IMG/VR virus record: IMGVR_UViG_3300011115_000874
Location: 96,799 to 160,798 of that record
Direction: 5' to 3' (one strand)
DNA from: a virus
Length of the DNA: 64,000 nucleotides
Shown: piece after piece, positions 22,596-31,098 of the stretch
How the letters are laid out: each line of letters starts with the position of its first letter
Position numbering within the stretch: the first letter of the stretch is position 1
Translations under genes and position numbers: made by a program
Notes under the pieces: model-generated
The model's database searches: none
Told to the model about the DNA's origin: nothing
The model's input: the letters and a program-made list of their open reading frames with translations, nothing else

Positions 22596-23642
22596 TTATT
22601 TAAAACTGTTTAAAACTTTGAATGTGTCTCTAATCCAATACTCTACATTTTTGATTGTGTGATGTAACCCATCTTCGTTATATAACTTAATAAACTCAGC
22701 TGATTTTGTTCTTTCAATTGGTTGTTCAATTATACTCTCGATATGCTTCTTCTCACCCTCATCTAATAACGGATTACCTAAATCCATAATCAAATAATTG
22801 TTCCTAATACTCTCGTTATTAAAAACCACCCTAGAATAAATAATATTGTCTTTGTATTTAGACTCACTTATTTCAAAAACCTCTTCTAAAGTCATTTCTC
22901 TTTCTGCTAATTCAGGAAATAATTTAAATAACTTTTTAGGTCCTAGTCCCTGTACTCCAGGTATTTTATCTGAATTATCACCCATTAATGTCTTATATAA
23001 GATAAAATTATGAGCTGGGAGGCCAAATTTTTCTTTTACTAGTTTTGGTGTGTAATACTCTTTAGCTATAGGACTGTAGACTGTTATGTTATCGTTTACT
23101 AATTGTAAGAAATCTTTATCCGCCGACACAATCGTACATTTACTATCGTATTTAGTTGCCATATAACGGGATAAATGCGCTATGATGTCATCTGCCTCGA
23201 CTTTATCGAGCATAATAAGATTAACGGGTAAACACCTTAAATAGTGAATGAGTCGAGAAATTTGATTTACTTTAGATTCATGTTCTTCATCTAAATCATC
23301 AAATGTATCATGGTTAGTCATTCGGGTTTGATTCCTACCTGATTTGTATTCCGGGAGCAAGTTCTTCCTGTTTATGGAAGAACCCACTCCGTCGAATACA
23401 ATATACACAGATGTAGGTTTATTTGTGTTAATTAGAAAACTTAATGATCTTAAAAAACCACCTAAACCACCAACATGGACTCCGCTCTGATTAACATAAT
23501 TCAATACTGCAAAGTTTCTTAAAAATAGATTTAAACCATCTATAATTAGTACTTTATCATGTTTTGAAAATGTACCTGTAACTTCATCATCGTCTCCTGA
23601 TTTAATGTCATCTAATAACCGGAATAAATCTTTTTTATCCAT
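22596..23642 (-). CDS. 5'-3' exonuclease / RNase H, FEN family
   Basis: A 348-residue flap-endonuclease-like protein, equivalent to T4 RNase H (rnh), which removes RNA primers. Metal-site acids are in VLIIDGLNLFLRNF, YIVFDGVGSS, DKVEADDIIAHL and TIVSADKDFLQLV; the helix-hairpin-helix is GDNSDKIPGVQGLGPKKLF. The start at 23642 directly follows the uvsX stop (TAAAATG). The C-terminal 80 residues are less conserved. Confidence 0.9.
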   Translation of the reverse strand: MDKKDLFRLLDDIKSGDDDEVTGTFSKHDKVLIIDGLNLFLRNFAVLNYVNQSGVHVGGLGGFLRSLSFLINTNKPTSVYIVFDGVGSSINRKNLLPEYKSGRNQTRMTNHDTFDDLDEEHESKVNQISRLIHYLRCLPVNLIMLDKVEADDIIAHLSRYMATKYDSKCTIVSADKDFLQLVNDNITVYSPIAKEYYTPKLVKEKFGLPAHNFILYKTLMGDNSDKIPGVQGLGPKKLFKLFPELAEREMTLEEVFEISESKYKDNIIYSRVVFNNESIRNNYLIMDLGNPLLDEGEKKHIESIIEQPIERTKSAEFIKLYNEDGLHHTIKNVEYWIRDTFKVLNSFK

Positions 23643-23643
23643 T

Positions 23644-24729
23644 TTAATCCTCGTCAATTATTGTAATATTCTCTTTACTTTCTTCCCATTCTGATTTATC
23701 TTCAGCAAGACCAATACCATCAATACTACCTAAAATATGTACCCATTCATGGGCATGTTGTTTTTTATAGTCAGTAATATCTTTGTTATCATCTTGAATA
23801 AAACCGTGAATTGTAGCTACAACTGTATTTTTAGTTTGTAATCCTGTAACGTGATTCTTATCTACTGCTACTTTAGTACGAACTGCAAATTCAACTTCTT
23901 TACCATCCTTAGTTGCTTTTAATTTACTTGTACCACTATTAGTAATATTACCAAATGTTAATACAATAGAAGCATCTAAAAACATTGTCTCACCATTTTT
24001 CATTTTCATTTTTGGTTGAGCAAACATATTTTCAGCTGGTGCTATCCATATTTTGTTAACTGCTACCATTGAGTTTGTGTATGGTGATGATTCTTTCCTT
24101 GATAATGGGAAGCGTTGGTTAATAAAATTACCAAACTGTTGTGATACTGCACCTGCATTCCACATCGGATTGTTTTTATTCTGCTCAACACTCATCTTAC
24201 AAGGTATAGAACCGATTGAGTCCCAAAAGAAACATAAGTCATAAGGTAAATTACCTTTCTTTTGTTCGTCTAACAAGTCAGCTATAAACTCTGCTACATC
24301 TTCAATAGTTCCTAATGAACTTCTATCAGTGTATAGGAAAAATCCTTTATAGTCTATAATTTCACCTGTTGCTTCATCAACAATATCATCAACTTGGAAA
24401 CCCATTTGTTTAGCATGTTCCCAAGACCATTTCATCTCTGTAATAATGAACACAGGCAAAATGCCCATTTTCTGGGCATTAATTGCTAGTTCTAATAACG
24501 CAGTTGTTTTACCTGTATTACTGTGTCCTCTTAAAAGATTAATATGTCCTATTGCTGCACCTGGAAGTGAAGTTGAATCTTGTAATGCTTCAGAAAATGG
24601 AATCCATCTCTGTTCTTTAAACTTAACAGTTGTGTTAAGTAGTTTTTTCTCTTTAAATTTATCTAGGTTAAAACTAGATTTCATTTCAGCAGAGACCGCT
24701 GTCATTAAAGATTCTTTCTTTTTGGCCAT
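23644..24729 (-). CDS. uvsX: Recombinase UvsX (RecA-like)
   Basis: A 361-residue strand-exchange protein. Walker A is RGHSNTGKTTALLEL at about residues 68-76, FIITEMKWSWEHAKQMG follows, Walker B-like is LCFFWDSIGSIP, and FGNFINQRFPLSRK and TNSMVAVNKIWIAP cover the DNA-binding loop and sensor region. An acidic tail ends SKENITIIDED. Length is near T4 UvsX (391). It lies between gp32 and the 5' nuclease, consistent with recombination-dependent replication. Confidence 0.92.
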   Translation of the reverse strand: MAKKKESLMTAVSAEMKSSFNLDKFKEKKLLNTTVKFKEQRWIPFSEALQDSTSLPGAAIGHINLLRGHSNTGKTTALLELAINAQKMGILPVFIITEMKWSWEHAKQMGFQVDDIVDEATGEIIDYKGFFLYTDRSSLGTIEDVAEFIADLLDEQKKGNLPYDLCFFWDSIGSIPCKMSVEQNKNNPMWNAGAVSQQFGNFINQRFPLSRKESSPYTNSMVAVNKIWIAPAENMFAQPKMKMKNGETMFLDASIVLTFGNITNSGTSKLKATKDGKEVEFAVRTKVAVDKNHVTGLQTKNTVVATIHGFIQDDNKDITDYKKQHAHEWVHILGSIDGIGLAEDKSEWEESKENITIIDED

Positions 24730-24745
24730 ATAAGTTTTTATTTAT

Positions 24746-25606
24746 TTAGAATGGTGAACCTTCGCCTTCGCTTTCTCTTTCTTCTTCGTCATCAAACAAA
24801 GCATCAAACTTATCTGCTTTAGATACCTTAGCTACTGGTGCTGCTTTCAAACTATAGTTTGTTTTAGGCTCCTCTTGTGCTTTAGCTATGATCGGATCTT
24901 CATCTTCATCTATTACTACTGCTACTGTCTCTTCCTCTTCTGGGTTTAAGAAATTAGCTAAAATAGTTTTAAGATCATCAAACGCTGTTTTACGTTGTAG
25001 TTCAAGAACATTTGGTTGTTCAGTTAACCACATTTTGATAGTTTCTTTATCAGAACCTAATGGTGATGTTTTAGGTTTAACACGAATTGATGATTTCAAT
25101 CCTTGACGACCACCAATATCACCTGTTACTACGTCAACTGTAAAGTCACGTCCTTCGCTAATGTCAGTGAAATCTCCATAATCCTCATCCTCAGCAATAC
25201 CTAATAATTGCATATAGATTTCTTTTCCGAACTCCCAAAGACGAACACCTTTTTCTTCTTCACCACGAACAACTACAGGAGCAAAAACTCTCATTTTTGG
25301 ATCTAATTTCTTAGCCAACTGCCAGTTTTCTTTTTCTGATGTAGTACGGAGTGATTTTGCAAACTCAACTATTGGATCTTTTTCACCCCAGTTAGTTAGA
25401 GCATAAATTGGGAATTTTGAGAACCCGTAGTGTACGAACACTTCTTGGAATGGGTTACTCTTGTTTAATACTGAAGGTACCACTCGGATTTGATACTTAC
25501 CTTCTGCTTTAGGCTTCCAATAATACTTGGAATAGTCAACCTTTTCTTTCTTGGCGCCTGATGACTGTAGAGAGCTTAATCTCTGTTTAATCGCATTGAT
25601 GTCCAT
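24746..25606 (-). CDS. 32: Single-stranded DNA-binding protein, gp32-like
   Basis: A 286-residue protein with the gp32 layout: short basic N-terminus (INAIKQRLSSLQSSGAKK) for cooperative binding, an OB core with YYWKPKAEGKYQIRVVPS, then PFQEVFVHYGF and SPLGSDKETIKMW, and a long acidic C-terminal tail (PEEEETVAVVIDEDEDP up to DDEEERESEGEGSPF) that in T4 recruits replication partners. The zinc ligands of T4 gp32 are not evident: there is no cysteine in the core. Confidence 0.88.
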   Translation of the reverse strand: MDINAIKQRLSSLQSSGAKKEKVDYSKYYWKPKAEGKYQIRVVPSVLNKSNPFQEVFVHYGFSKFPIYALTNWGEKDPIVEFAKSLRTTSEKENWQLAKKLDPKMRVFAPVVVRGEEEKGVRLWEFGKEIYMQLLGIAEDEDYGDFTDISEGRDFTVDVVTGDIGGRQGLKSSIRVKPKTSPLGSDKETIKMWLTEQPNVLELQRKTAFDDLKTILANFLNPEEEETVAVVIDEDEDPIIAKAQEEPKTNYSLKAAPVAKVSKADKFDALFDDEEERESEGEGSPF

Positions 25607-25726
25607 TTTTATTTGGTTTTAAATTGTTACTATTTAATATACTACATTTTTCTTAATAGGCCAAGTTAGCTAATACAAGCTCTTAAAATGCCTTTTCTCG
25701 TAGTGTTTTCTTTAACGTTACGTACC
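25607..25726. other. 120-base leader region of gene 32
   Basis: The only sizeable gap in the replication block. The minus strand contains TTAGCTAACTTGGCC, a partial match to the GGCC terminator cassettes but without a complete stem, and GTAGTATATTAAATAGTAAC before the gp32 start. T4 gp32 regulates its own translation through its leader; nothing here proves that. No ORF seen. Confidence 0.35.
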
Positions 25727-26170
25727 TTATAATTCAATGATCTTGAATACCTTTGTATTCAATTGTTTTAACTCGTTATGTTGGGTTAATAATATGCTAT
25801 TTCTATAATGGGGCCAATTTACTCTATAAGCCATATCAACTACTCCATCATTTAACTTTTTAATAAGTTCATTTAGAGCGTTTATAGTATAAAGTGTATT
25901 GGTTTCTTTTTTACGATGAACTAGAATTGTGTTCTCGGGGATTGTATTTACGTTACCTTGATCGACATTGTAAGTGACAACATATTCATTTGTGCTTTTA
26001 ACAAACAATACAAACATCTTGTTATACATGATAGTGTAGACTGTAGATAATTCACTTACCAACTCATCTAATTCCTCACCACTTGTGAATGTGCAAAATA
26101 ACTTATTATTCAAATCCTTAATATTAACGTTGTTCGCGTCATACATATCGTATCCTGGTTTAAAAGTCAT
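25727..26170 (-). CDS. Hypothetical protein, 147 aa
   Basis: Not recognised. It is mixed alpha/beta with YNKMFVLFVKSTNEYVVTYN and ENTILVHRKKETNTLYTINA. The start at 26170 overlaps the stop of the polymerase-like gene by 11 bases; an ATG at 26185 would add five residues. The tight coupling suggests a job linked to the polymerase-like protein. Confidence 0.6.
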   Translation of the reverse strand: MTFKPGYDMYDANNVNIKDLNNKLFCTFTSGEELDELVSELSTVYTIMYNKMFVLFVKSTNEYVVTYNVDQGNVNTIPENTILVHRKKETNTLYTINALNELIKKLNDGVVDMAYRVNWPHYRNSILLTQHNELKQLNTKVFKIIEL

Positions 26171-27437
26171 AATCCGTCCCTCCATTAATTTTTATTGATA
26201 ACTTCATTTCCTTAAATATATTTTTGATTTGTTCTAATTCTTGCTCTTCATCTTCATCCCAATCAAGTAGAAATGAGTCATATGTGTATAAAACTATTTT
26301 AGTATTTTTACCTGTTAATATCTTATGAATTTTAAGTAGTATACCTATATTTGTTGATGTTTCTAGGTTTTGCAAGATATAATTAAATAACTTTTGTGGA
26401 TTCATATTTTCCAACTTGCCCTTTTCAAACTTATAATTTGATATAGGAGCGTTAATAAAGCCTTGTTCATTAAACAACTTCCATTGTTCTTGAACATAAG
26501 TTTGTATTTTTTGAAAGAATGGGAGTGATTTGTATTCTTCAAATACTCCTCCATATAACTGTTTAAATGTTAATTCTTTTGCTTTAGCGTAATCTACGCC
26601 ATACATGCTAGCAAAATCAGCGTGAATATCAGGGTTATCAAATTCATGAGAAACCAGTTGTCCAGCCAAAGTCGGATGGTATGCAGAAATATCAATTTCA
26701 AGAAATTCATTGTTTTGTGGTATAAAGCTTGCTCTTGAGTGGTTGTCTTTCTTTAGAGCAGCGAAGTTAATGCTATTAAAGGCATTGGATGGGCGTCTTG
26801 TTGTAGTATTGAGGTTATATTGAGTAAACACCCTACTATCACGTATCGAGTATAAGCTATTATTTGGTTCATAGTATTTATAAAACTTGTCTTCATTAAT
26901 TTTAATTCCGTTCTTTTCAATTCCAAAAAATGCTAAAGCACCTTTATTATAGAATTTAACATATTCTGGTTTTGGCTCCAATATAATTTGTTGGAGTTGA
27001 GTATAAATATTCTCACAAACCTCATAATGCTTAACTATTGGAATTATTTTGTTAATATCTGTTTTATTAGGATGTTTCCTATAAAAGATATCAAATACAG
27101 GTTCAGATGGTGTTTCTATATGTTTAATAGAAGAAATATCTGTTACTTTGTTTAATTGAAAGTAGTATAGAAATGATTTTTTATCCCTAACATATATTGT
27201 ATCTATATGTTTTAATAATTTTTCAATGTATGTTTTTCCAAGTGACATTGTTTCACTGTGGTCAATACAGAACATATATCCTTTAGAATCATAAGTTGGT
27301 CTAATATAGACTAAACATACATCATTTAAAGCAGGATGAATTTGATTATGATAGGGAATAATCTCAACAAAGACTTCTTTATAGTCTTGATTAAAAAATT
27401 CTCTTAATTGATCTTTAGTTTCTACTAACCAATACAT
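26160..27437 (-). CDS. Divergent family A DNA polymerase-like protein
   Basis: A 425-residue protein whose C-terminal 215 residues follow the family A polymerase order. TTTRRPSNAFNSINFAALKK (211-230) parallels TGRLSS...PNLQN; FLEIDISAYHP (245-255, D249) parallels motif A DYSQIE; NPDIHADFASMYG (268-280) parallels DIHT..A..FG; KELTFKQLYGG (287-297) gives K, F, Y and G of the O-helix KxxxFxxxYG; VLYTYDSFLLDW (382-393, D387) stands in for motif C HDE. The O-helix arginine is Tyr and HDE is YDS. The N-terminus shows no clear exonuclease acids. Both metal-binding aspartates are kept, so activity is possible. It accompanies, not replaces, gp43. Confidence 0.72.
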   Translation of the reverse strand: MYWLVETKDQLREFFNQDYKEVFVEIIPYHNQIHPALNDVCLVYIRPTYDSKGYMFCIDHSETMSLGKTYIEKLLKHIDTIYVRDKKSFLYYFQLNKVTDISSIKHIETPSEPVFDIFYRKHPNKTDINKIIPIVKHYEVCENIYTQLQQIILEPKPEYVKFYNKGALAFFGIEKNGIKINEDKFYKYYEPNNSLYSIRDSRVFTQYNLNTTTRRPSNAFNSINFAALKKDNHSRASFIPQNNEFLEIDISAYHPTLAGQLVSHEFDNPDIHADFASMYGVDYAKAKELTFKQLYGGVFEEYKSLPFFQKIQTYVQEQWKLFNEQGFINAPISNYKFEKGKLENMNPQKLFNYILQNLETSTNIGILLKIHKILTGKNTKIVLYTYDSFLLDWDEDEEQELEQIKNIFKEMKLSIKINGGTDYDF

Positions 27438-27474
27438 AACCTTTATTTTCTAATAATATAGTAATAAAGATTTT

Positions 27475-27735
27475 TTAAGCCAAGTTATTATAAATAGAAA
27501 ATGCAGTTGTATGATCTTGAAGCATTAATGATATAAAGTAATCTAATTTAGAATCATCTAAATAAAAATCTCTAATCATTTGATCAAATTCATCAATTCT
27601 ATTTTCTATAGATACTATTTTTTGAGATAAATCAGATGGGTTATTAAATAAAGTAAAACGTACTTTAGCATCCATAGTATCAAGTAATTCTAAGATATAA
27701 TTTGTACTTAGTTGTGTAAATCTATTTTGTATCAT
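27475..27735 (-). CDS. Hypothetical protein, 86 aa
   Basis: Not recognised; helical, acidic (IENRIDEFDQMIRDFYLDD), no cysteine. It lies at the boundary between late fibre genes and the polymerase-like gene, 9 bases after the fibre stop. Confidence 0.55.
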   Translation of the reverse strand: MIQNRFTQLSTNYILELLDTMDAKVRFTLFNNPSDLSQKIVSIENRIDEFDQMIRDFYLDDSKLDYFISLMLQDHTTAFSIYNNLA

Positions 27736-27744
27736 ATTTTATAC

Positions 27745-29598
27745 TTATGTGTTAAATATTCCAAAACTATATTGATTAACTGTAGGTCCATTAGCTATAC
27801 TAGTACTTATTTGAAGTGAAATTTCATCTCCTAATATAACTGATGCACTGTTAATTATATTAGAATATAAACCTGCTGCTTGCCCTCCAGAAATATTTAT
27901 TTTAACATTAGTAGCTACACCATTAACTCTAATAGTGAATGTAGTAAAACTAGTAGCAACAGCGGCACCATTAGTTCTTATATAAATATTTTTTAATGTA
28001 CCAGCCTGTGGTGTTACTATTTGACGTTGTGTTTCATTAGCAGATACTAATGTAGTTCCAAAAGGTAAATAAGTAACTATGGGATTGGTAAAACCAGAAC
28101 CCGCCGCATAGTTACCAAATATAATCAAAGCAGCATTTGGGGCTGTTGATGCAGTGGCTACAGACATAGAACTAGTTTGACTGTTTAAAACAAAACTTGA
28201 AGTTTGTGAGTTTGTCACAAATGAACTAGTTTGGGATGTTAAAACATATGGTTGTAACATAGAACCAGTTTGGCTATTTAAAACAAAACTAGATGTTTGA
28301 TCGTTAGTAACAAAAGATGAAGTTTGAGCGTTAGTAATAAAGCTACTTGTTTGACTATTTAGGACAAATGAAGAAGTTTGAGCGTTAGTGACAAAACTGC
28401 TTGTTTGAGCATTTGTTACAAATGAACTTGTAGCACTATTTAAAACATAATTTGGAGCTAAAGACGTAGTAGCAGCATAACTACTACTAACAGCATTTAA
28501 AGCATTTGTAGCCCAACTTGATGTTCCAAAAACAGAACCTGTTAATGGACCTAAAAATACTCCACCAGTTATAGCTGATTGTATGCTCAAGCTTCTTGCG
28601 GCAGGGTTTATAGTTATATTAGTAGCTGTAAATAAAGTTTCTACTGTTGGGGTTGCATTATTGGTGTCAACAAATGTTAAAAAATAATTAGCATTAGTAC
28701 TATCAGTTTGTGTGAGTATTCTAGATGCTGTTAAAGCATTTGTAGCCCAACTTGCAGTACCAAATAATGAACCTGTAAATGAACCACTAAATGAACCTGT
28801 GTTTGATAAAAATTGATCTACACGATTTGCTGTTACTATTAAAGAAGGAATACCTGGCACTACTCCAAATGCTGGTTCAGCGTGTAAACGTACATTTGCA
28901 TCTGGTGAGTACCACATTAGTTGGAAGTAATCACCTGCAGCCGCATTTACAAAGAAATTCCATGCTGCAACGTAATGTGCTCCATTTCCTTGGAGTTGTA
29001 CTGATGTTGCAGTATCTGTTAAATTTGTTCCATTTTTTCTAATCCATATCCATATCTCATCAGTTCCACTATCTGTTTTATCTACTTGAGCAGAAAACTG
29101 TATATCATACACACCAGCATTTGCTACTTTAATATATGTGTTAAAAGGATTTGTTGACCCAGAAATAGATACACCATTTGTAATGTCTGTTGTATTAAGA
29201 GACATTGAACGAGCAGTACTAGCAACATTAGTTTGAATTGTTGTGTCATAAAAAGATCCATAAGATCCTGTTGCTGTATTAAATCCTCCTCCACCTGCTG
29301 TTGAACTAATTGTAACTTGTCCAACTCCGGTAGTTGGCGATAGGGATATGTTTGGTCCTGCTAATAATTGAGTTACACCACCGTTAGCTGCGTATGAAGC
29401 TGTCCCTAATAATGAACCTGTAAACCCAAGAGTAGAAGTTGTTGAACCAGTTACTATTAATGATCCTGTTATTCTAGCAGAACCGGTATATGGAAATGCT
29501 GCTCCACCACCTCCATTCAAAGCAAAGGAAGCTGTAGTAGCATAAGATGCACTTTCTGCATTTATTAGATACCCATTTATTTCACTTATATTAGCCAT
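27745..29598 (-). CDS. Tail fibre/appendage protein with 9-residue repeats
   Basis: A 617-residue Ser/Thr/Ala/Gly-rich structural protein. It starts INGYLINAESASYATTASFA and carries SLLGTASYA/FGTSSWATNA spacer motifs common in myophage fibres. From about residue 385 a run of nine-residue units, TSSFVTNAQ with variants TSSFVLNSQ, is repeated about nine times. The last 120 residues form a distinct beta-rich end (YLPFGTTLVSANETQRQIV, then NQYSFGIFNT), possibly the receptor-binding tip. Function in adsorption is inferred from composition and from neighbours. Confidence 0.75.
   Translation of the reverse strand: MANISEINGYLINAESASYATTASFALNGGGGAAFPYTGSARITGSLIVTGSTTSTLGFTGSLLGTASYAANGGVTQLLAGPNISLSPTTGVGQVTISSTAGGGGFNTATGSYGSFYDTTIQTNVASTARSMSLNTTDITNGVSISGSTNPFNTYIKVANAGVYDIQFSAQVDKTDSGTDEIWIWIRKNGTNLTDTATSVQLQGNGAHYVAAWNFFVNAAAGDYFQLMWYSPDANVRLHAEPAFGVVPGIPSLIVTANRVDQFLSNTGSFSGSFTGSLFGTASWATNALTASRILTQTDSTNANYFLTFVDTNNATPTVETLFTATNITINPAARSLSIQSAITGGVFLGPLTGSVFGTSSWATNALNAVSSSYAATTSLAPNYVLNSATSSFVTNAQTSSFVTNAQTSSFVLNSQTSSFITNAQTSSFVTNDQTSSFVLNSQTGSMLQPYVLTSQTSSFVTNSQTSSFVLNSQTSSMSVATASTAPNAALIIFGNYAAGSGFTNPIVTYLPFGTTLVSANETQRQIVTPQAGTLKNIYIRTNGAAVATSFTTFTIRVNGVATNVKINISGGQAAGLYSNIINSASVILGDEISLQISTSIANGPTVNQYSFGIFNT
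28170..28445 (-). repeat. Tandem 27-base (9-codon) repeats in fibre gene
   Basis: About nine imperfect copies encoding TSSF(V/I)(T/L)N(A/S)Q. Copies differ at third positions, so the array is not fresh. It is likely a rod or trimerising spacer whose length can vary by recombination. Confidence 0.7.
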
Positions 29599-29601
29599 AT
29601 A

Positions 29602-30573
29602 TTATATTTTTATCCAAGTATTGTCAGGTCTAAATTTCATAATCCATTGGTGAGTATCTCCAGCATTATTATAATAAGCATGTCCTAAAAGTCTTACATA
29701 ATTAGTTGTAGGAGCAATAGTTGACATAGATGCTAGACTTCCACTTTCTATATAAATAGGTAAACCATGGTCTACACCAGGAACATATGGTCCTACTCCA
29801 GTATCAACATCATTTACAGTAACATGACCTTCTAATAATACAGATCCATTTCCTGGTTTACCCACAATGACACATATTCCTAACATTTTAGTACTAGTTG
29901 ATGTTGTTTGGTTTACTTGGTACCATTTACCATCAGTAGATTCTAAGTATACTAAATCTGATACTTTAACAGTAGTATATAAATTAGCCTCAATTATATC
30001 TCCAGCAAAACTAGAAGAGTCAGATGAAAATCCTTCTTGTACACCAGATTTTGGTTTTGCACTAGCATGATAAAAATCAGAATAAGTATATACTTCATTA
30101 TCAAATCCAAAAGCAAAATTACTACCGGGTGAATATAAATATCTACCTTCCCAATCTATAGAGCTATTACCAGAAGTATCAAGTAAATTTCTATTTTCCC
30201 AATCTATAGAAACATTAGTAGAAGAGTCAATCGCATATCTACTTAACCAATCTACACTAGTAATAGCAGTACTATCAATTAAAGTTCGATTAGTAGTATC
30301 AATTTTATTAGTTACTGATAAATCACCATTTATAGTTACAAGAGCTGAAGCTGAGGCGTATTTAAAATTAGAATCACCTCCAAAAGAACCTAATTGATTA
30401 AATTGAATATTAGTATTAGCACCACCTGGTGTTCCCCCACCACCTCCCCCAGGAGCATAAGAAGCAGATATAGCATAACTAGCAGTGCCAGTTAAGTCAC
30501 CATAAAAGTTACCATAAAAATTACCGTAATAATTTCCAGTACCACTAACATCTATAGGAAAATATTCTGCCAT
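29602..30573 (-). CDS. Tail fibre/structural protein with SIDWE repeats
   Basis: A 323-residue virion-type protein. The N-terminus is Gly/Tyr-rich (GNYYGNFYGNFYGDLTG), followed by SYAPGGGGGG. Residues about 105-150 hold three units of the type SVDWLSRYAIDSS, SIDWENRNLLDTS and SIDWEGRYLY. The C-terminal 150 residues read like a capsid-decoration-type barrel (SDLVYLESTDGKWYQVN, then VLLEGHVTVND). Probably part of a tail appendage with the next gene; no family assigned with certainty. Confidence 0.65.
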   Translation of the reverse strand: MAEYFPIDVSGTGNYYGNFYGNFYGDLTGTASYAISASYAPGGGGGGTPGGANTNIQFNQLGSFGGDSNFKYASASALVTINGDLSVTNKIDTTNRTLIDSTAITSVDWLSRYAIDSSTNVSIDWENRNLLDTSGNSSIDWEGRYLYSPGSNFAFGFDNEVYTYSDFYHASAKPKSGVQEGFSSDSSSFAGDIIEANLYTTVKVSDLVYLESTDGKWYQVNQTTSTSTKMLGICVIVGKPGNGSVLLEGHVTVNDVDTGVGPYVPGVDHGLPIYIESGSLASMSTIAPTTNYVRLLGHAYYNNAGDTHQWIMKFRPDNTWIKI

Positions 30574-31092
30574 TTATTTATAGTATTTAAAATAGTCTTC
30601 TTTTAAGTAAGATTGAAGACCATAAACATTACTTTTTTGTTCTGCTACTAAAACCATATTTCTATTTGTAGTATAAGTAGCATCTTTATCACCTACAAGT
30701 TGCCATTGAATTTGGAATTTAATATATAATGTAGTATTAACATTATTATATTGATCTTTAGTTAGTTCATCAAATAAAAATTCATTTCGTTTTTTAATAA
30801 AATAACGAGTAAATACTCCTACTTCATAATCTTTAGGAGTAGGATATAATGGAGGAACGTTTGTAGTAATTGAAGGTTTAGTGGAAGGAGGTGGAGGAGA
30901 AAATATAGTAGGAATAATTTCAATATTGTCACCATCACTAGGAAATTTACCAGTATATGTTTTACCATTATATAATTTATAGTAATATCCTGAATAAGAA
31001 GGACCATTGTTGTTGTAATTTTCAATAGTCTTATATTCGTCTCCATTAGTTTGGAGATTTTGTTGGATTTTATTTTTAGGATAGTAAGCCAT
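30574..31092 (-). CDS. Baseplate/fibre-associated structural protein, 172 aa
   Basis: Not recognised. Tyr/Asn-rich start, a motif YYKLYNGKTYTGKFPSDGDN, then a Pro-rich linker (SPPPPSTKPSITTNVPP) and a basic C-terminal domain. It lies between the hub gene and fibre genes and starts seven bases after the hub stop, so a connector role is plausible. Confidence 0.5.
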   Translation of the reverse strand: MAYYPKNKIQQNLQTNGDEYKTIENYNNNGPSYSGYYYKLYNGKTYTGKFPSDGDNIEIIPTIFSPPPPSTKPSITTNVPPLYPTPKDYEVGVFTRYFIKKRNEFLFDELTKDQYNNVNTTLYIKFQIQWQLVGDKDATYTTNRNMVLVAEQKSNVYGLQSYLKEDYFKYYK

Positions 31093-31098
31093 TTGCTT

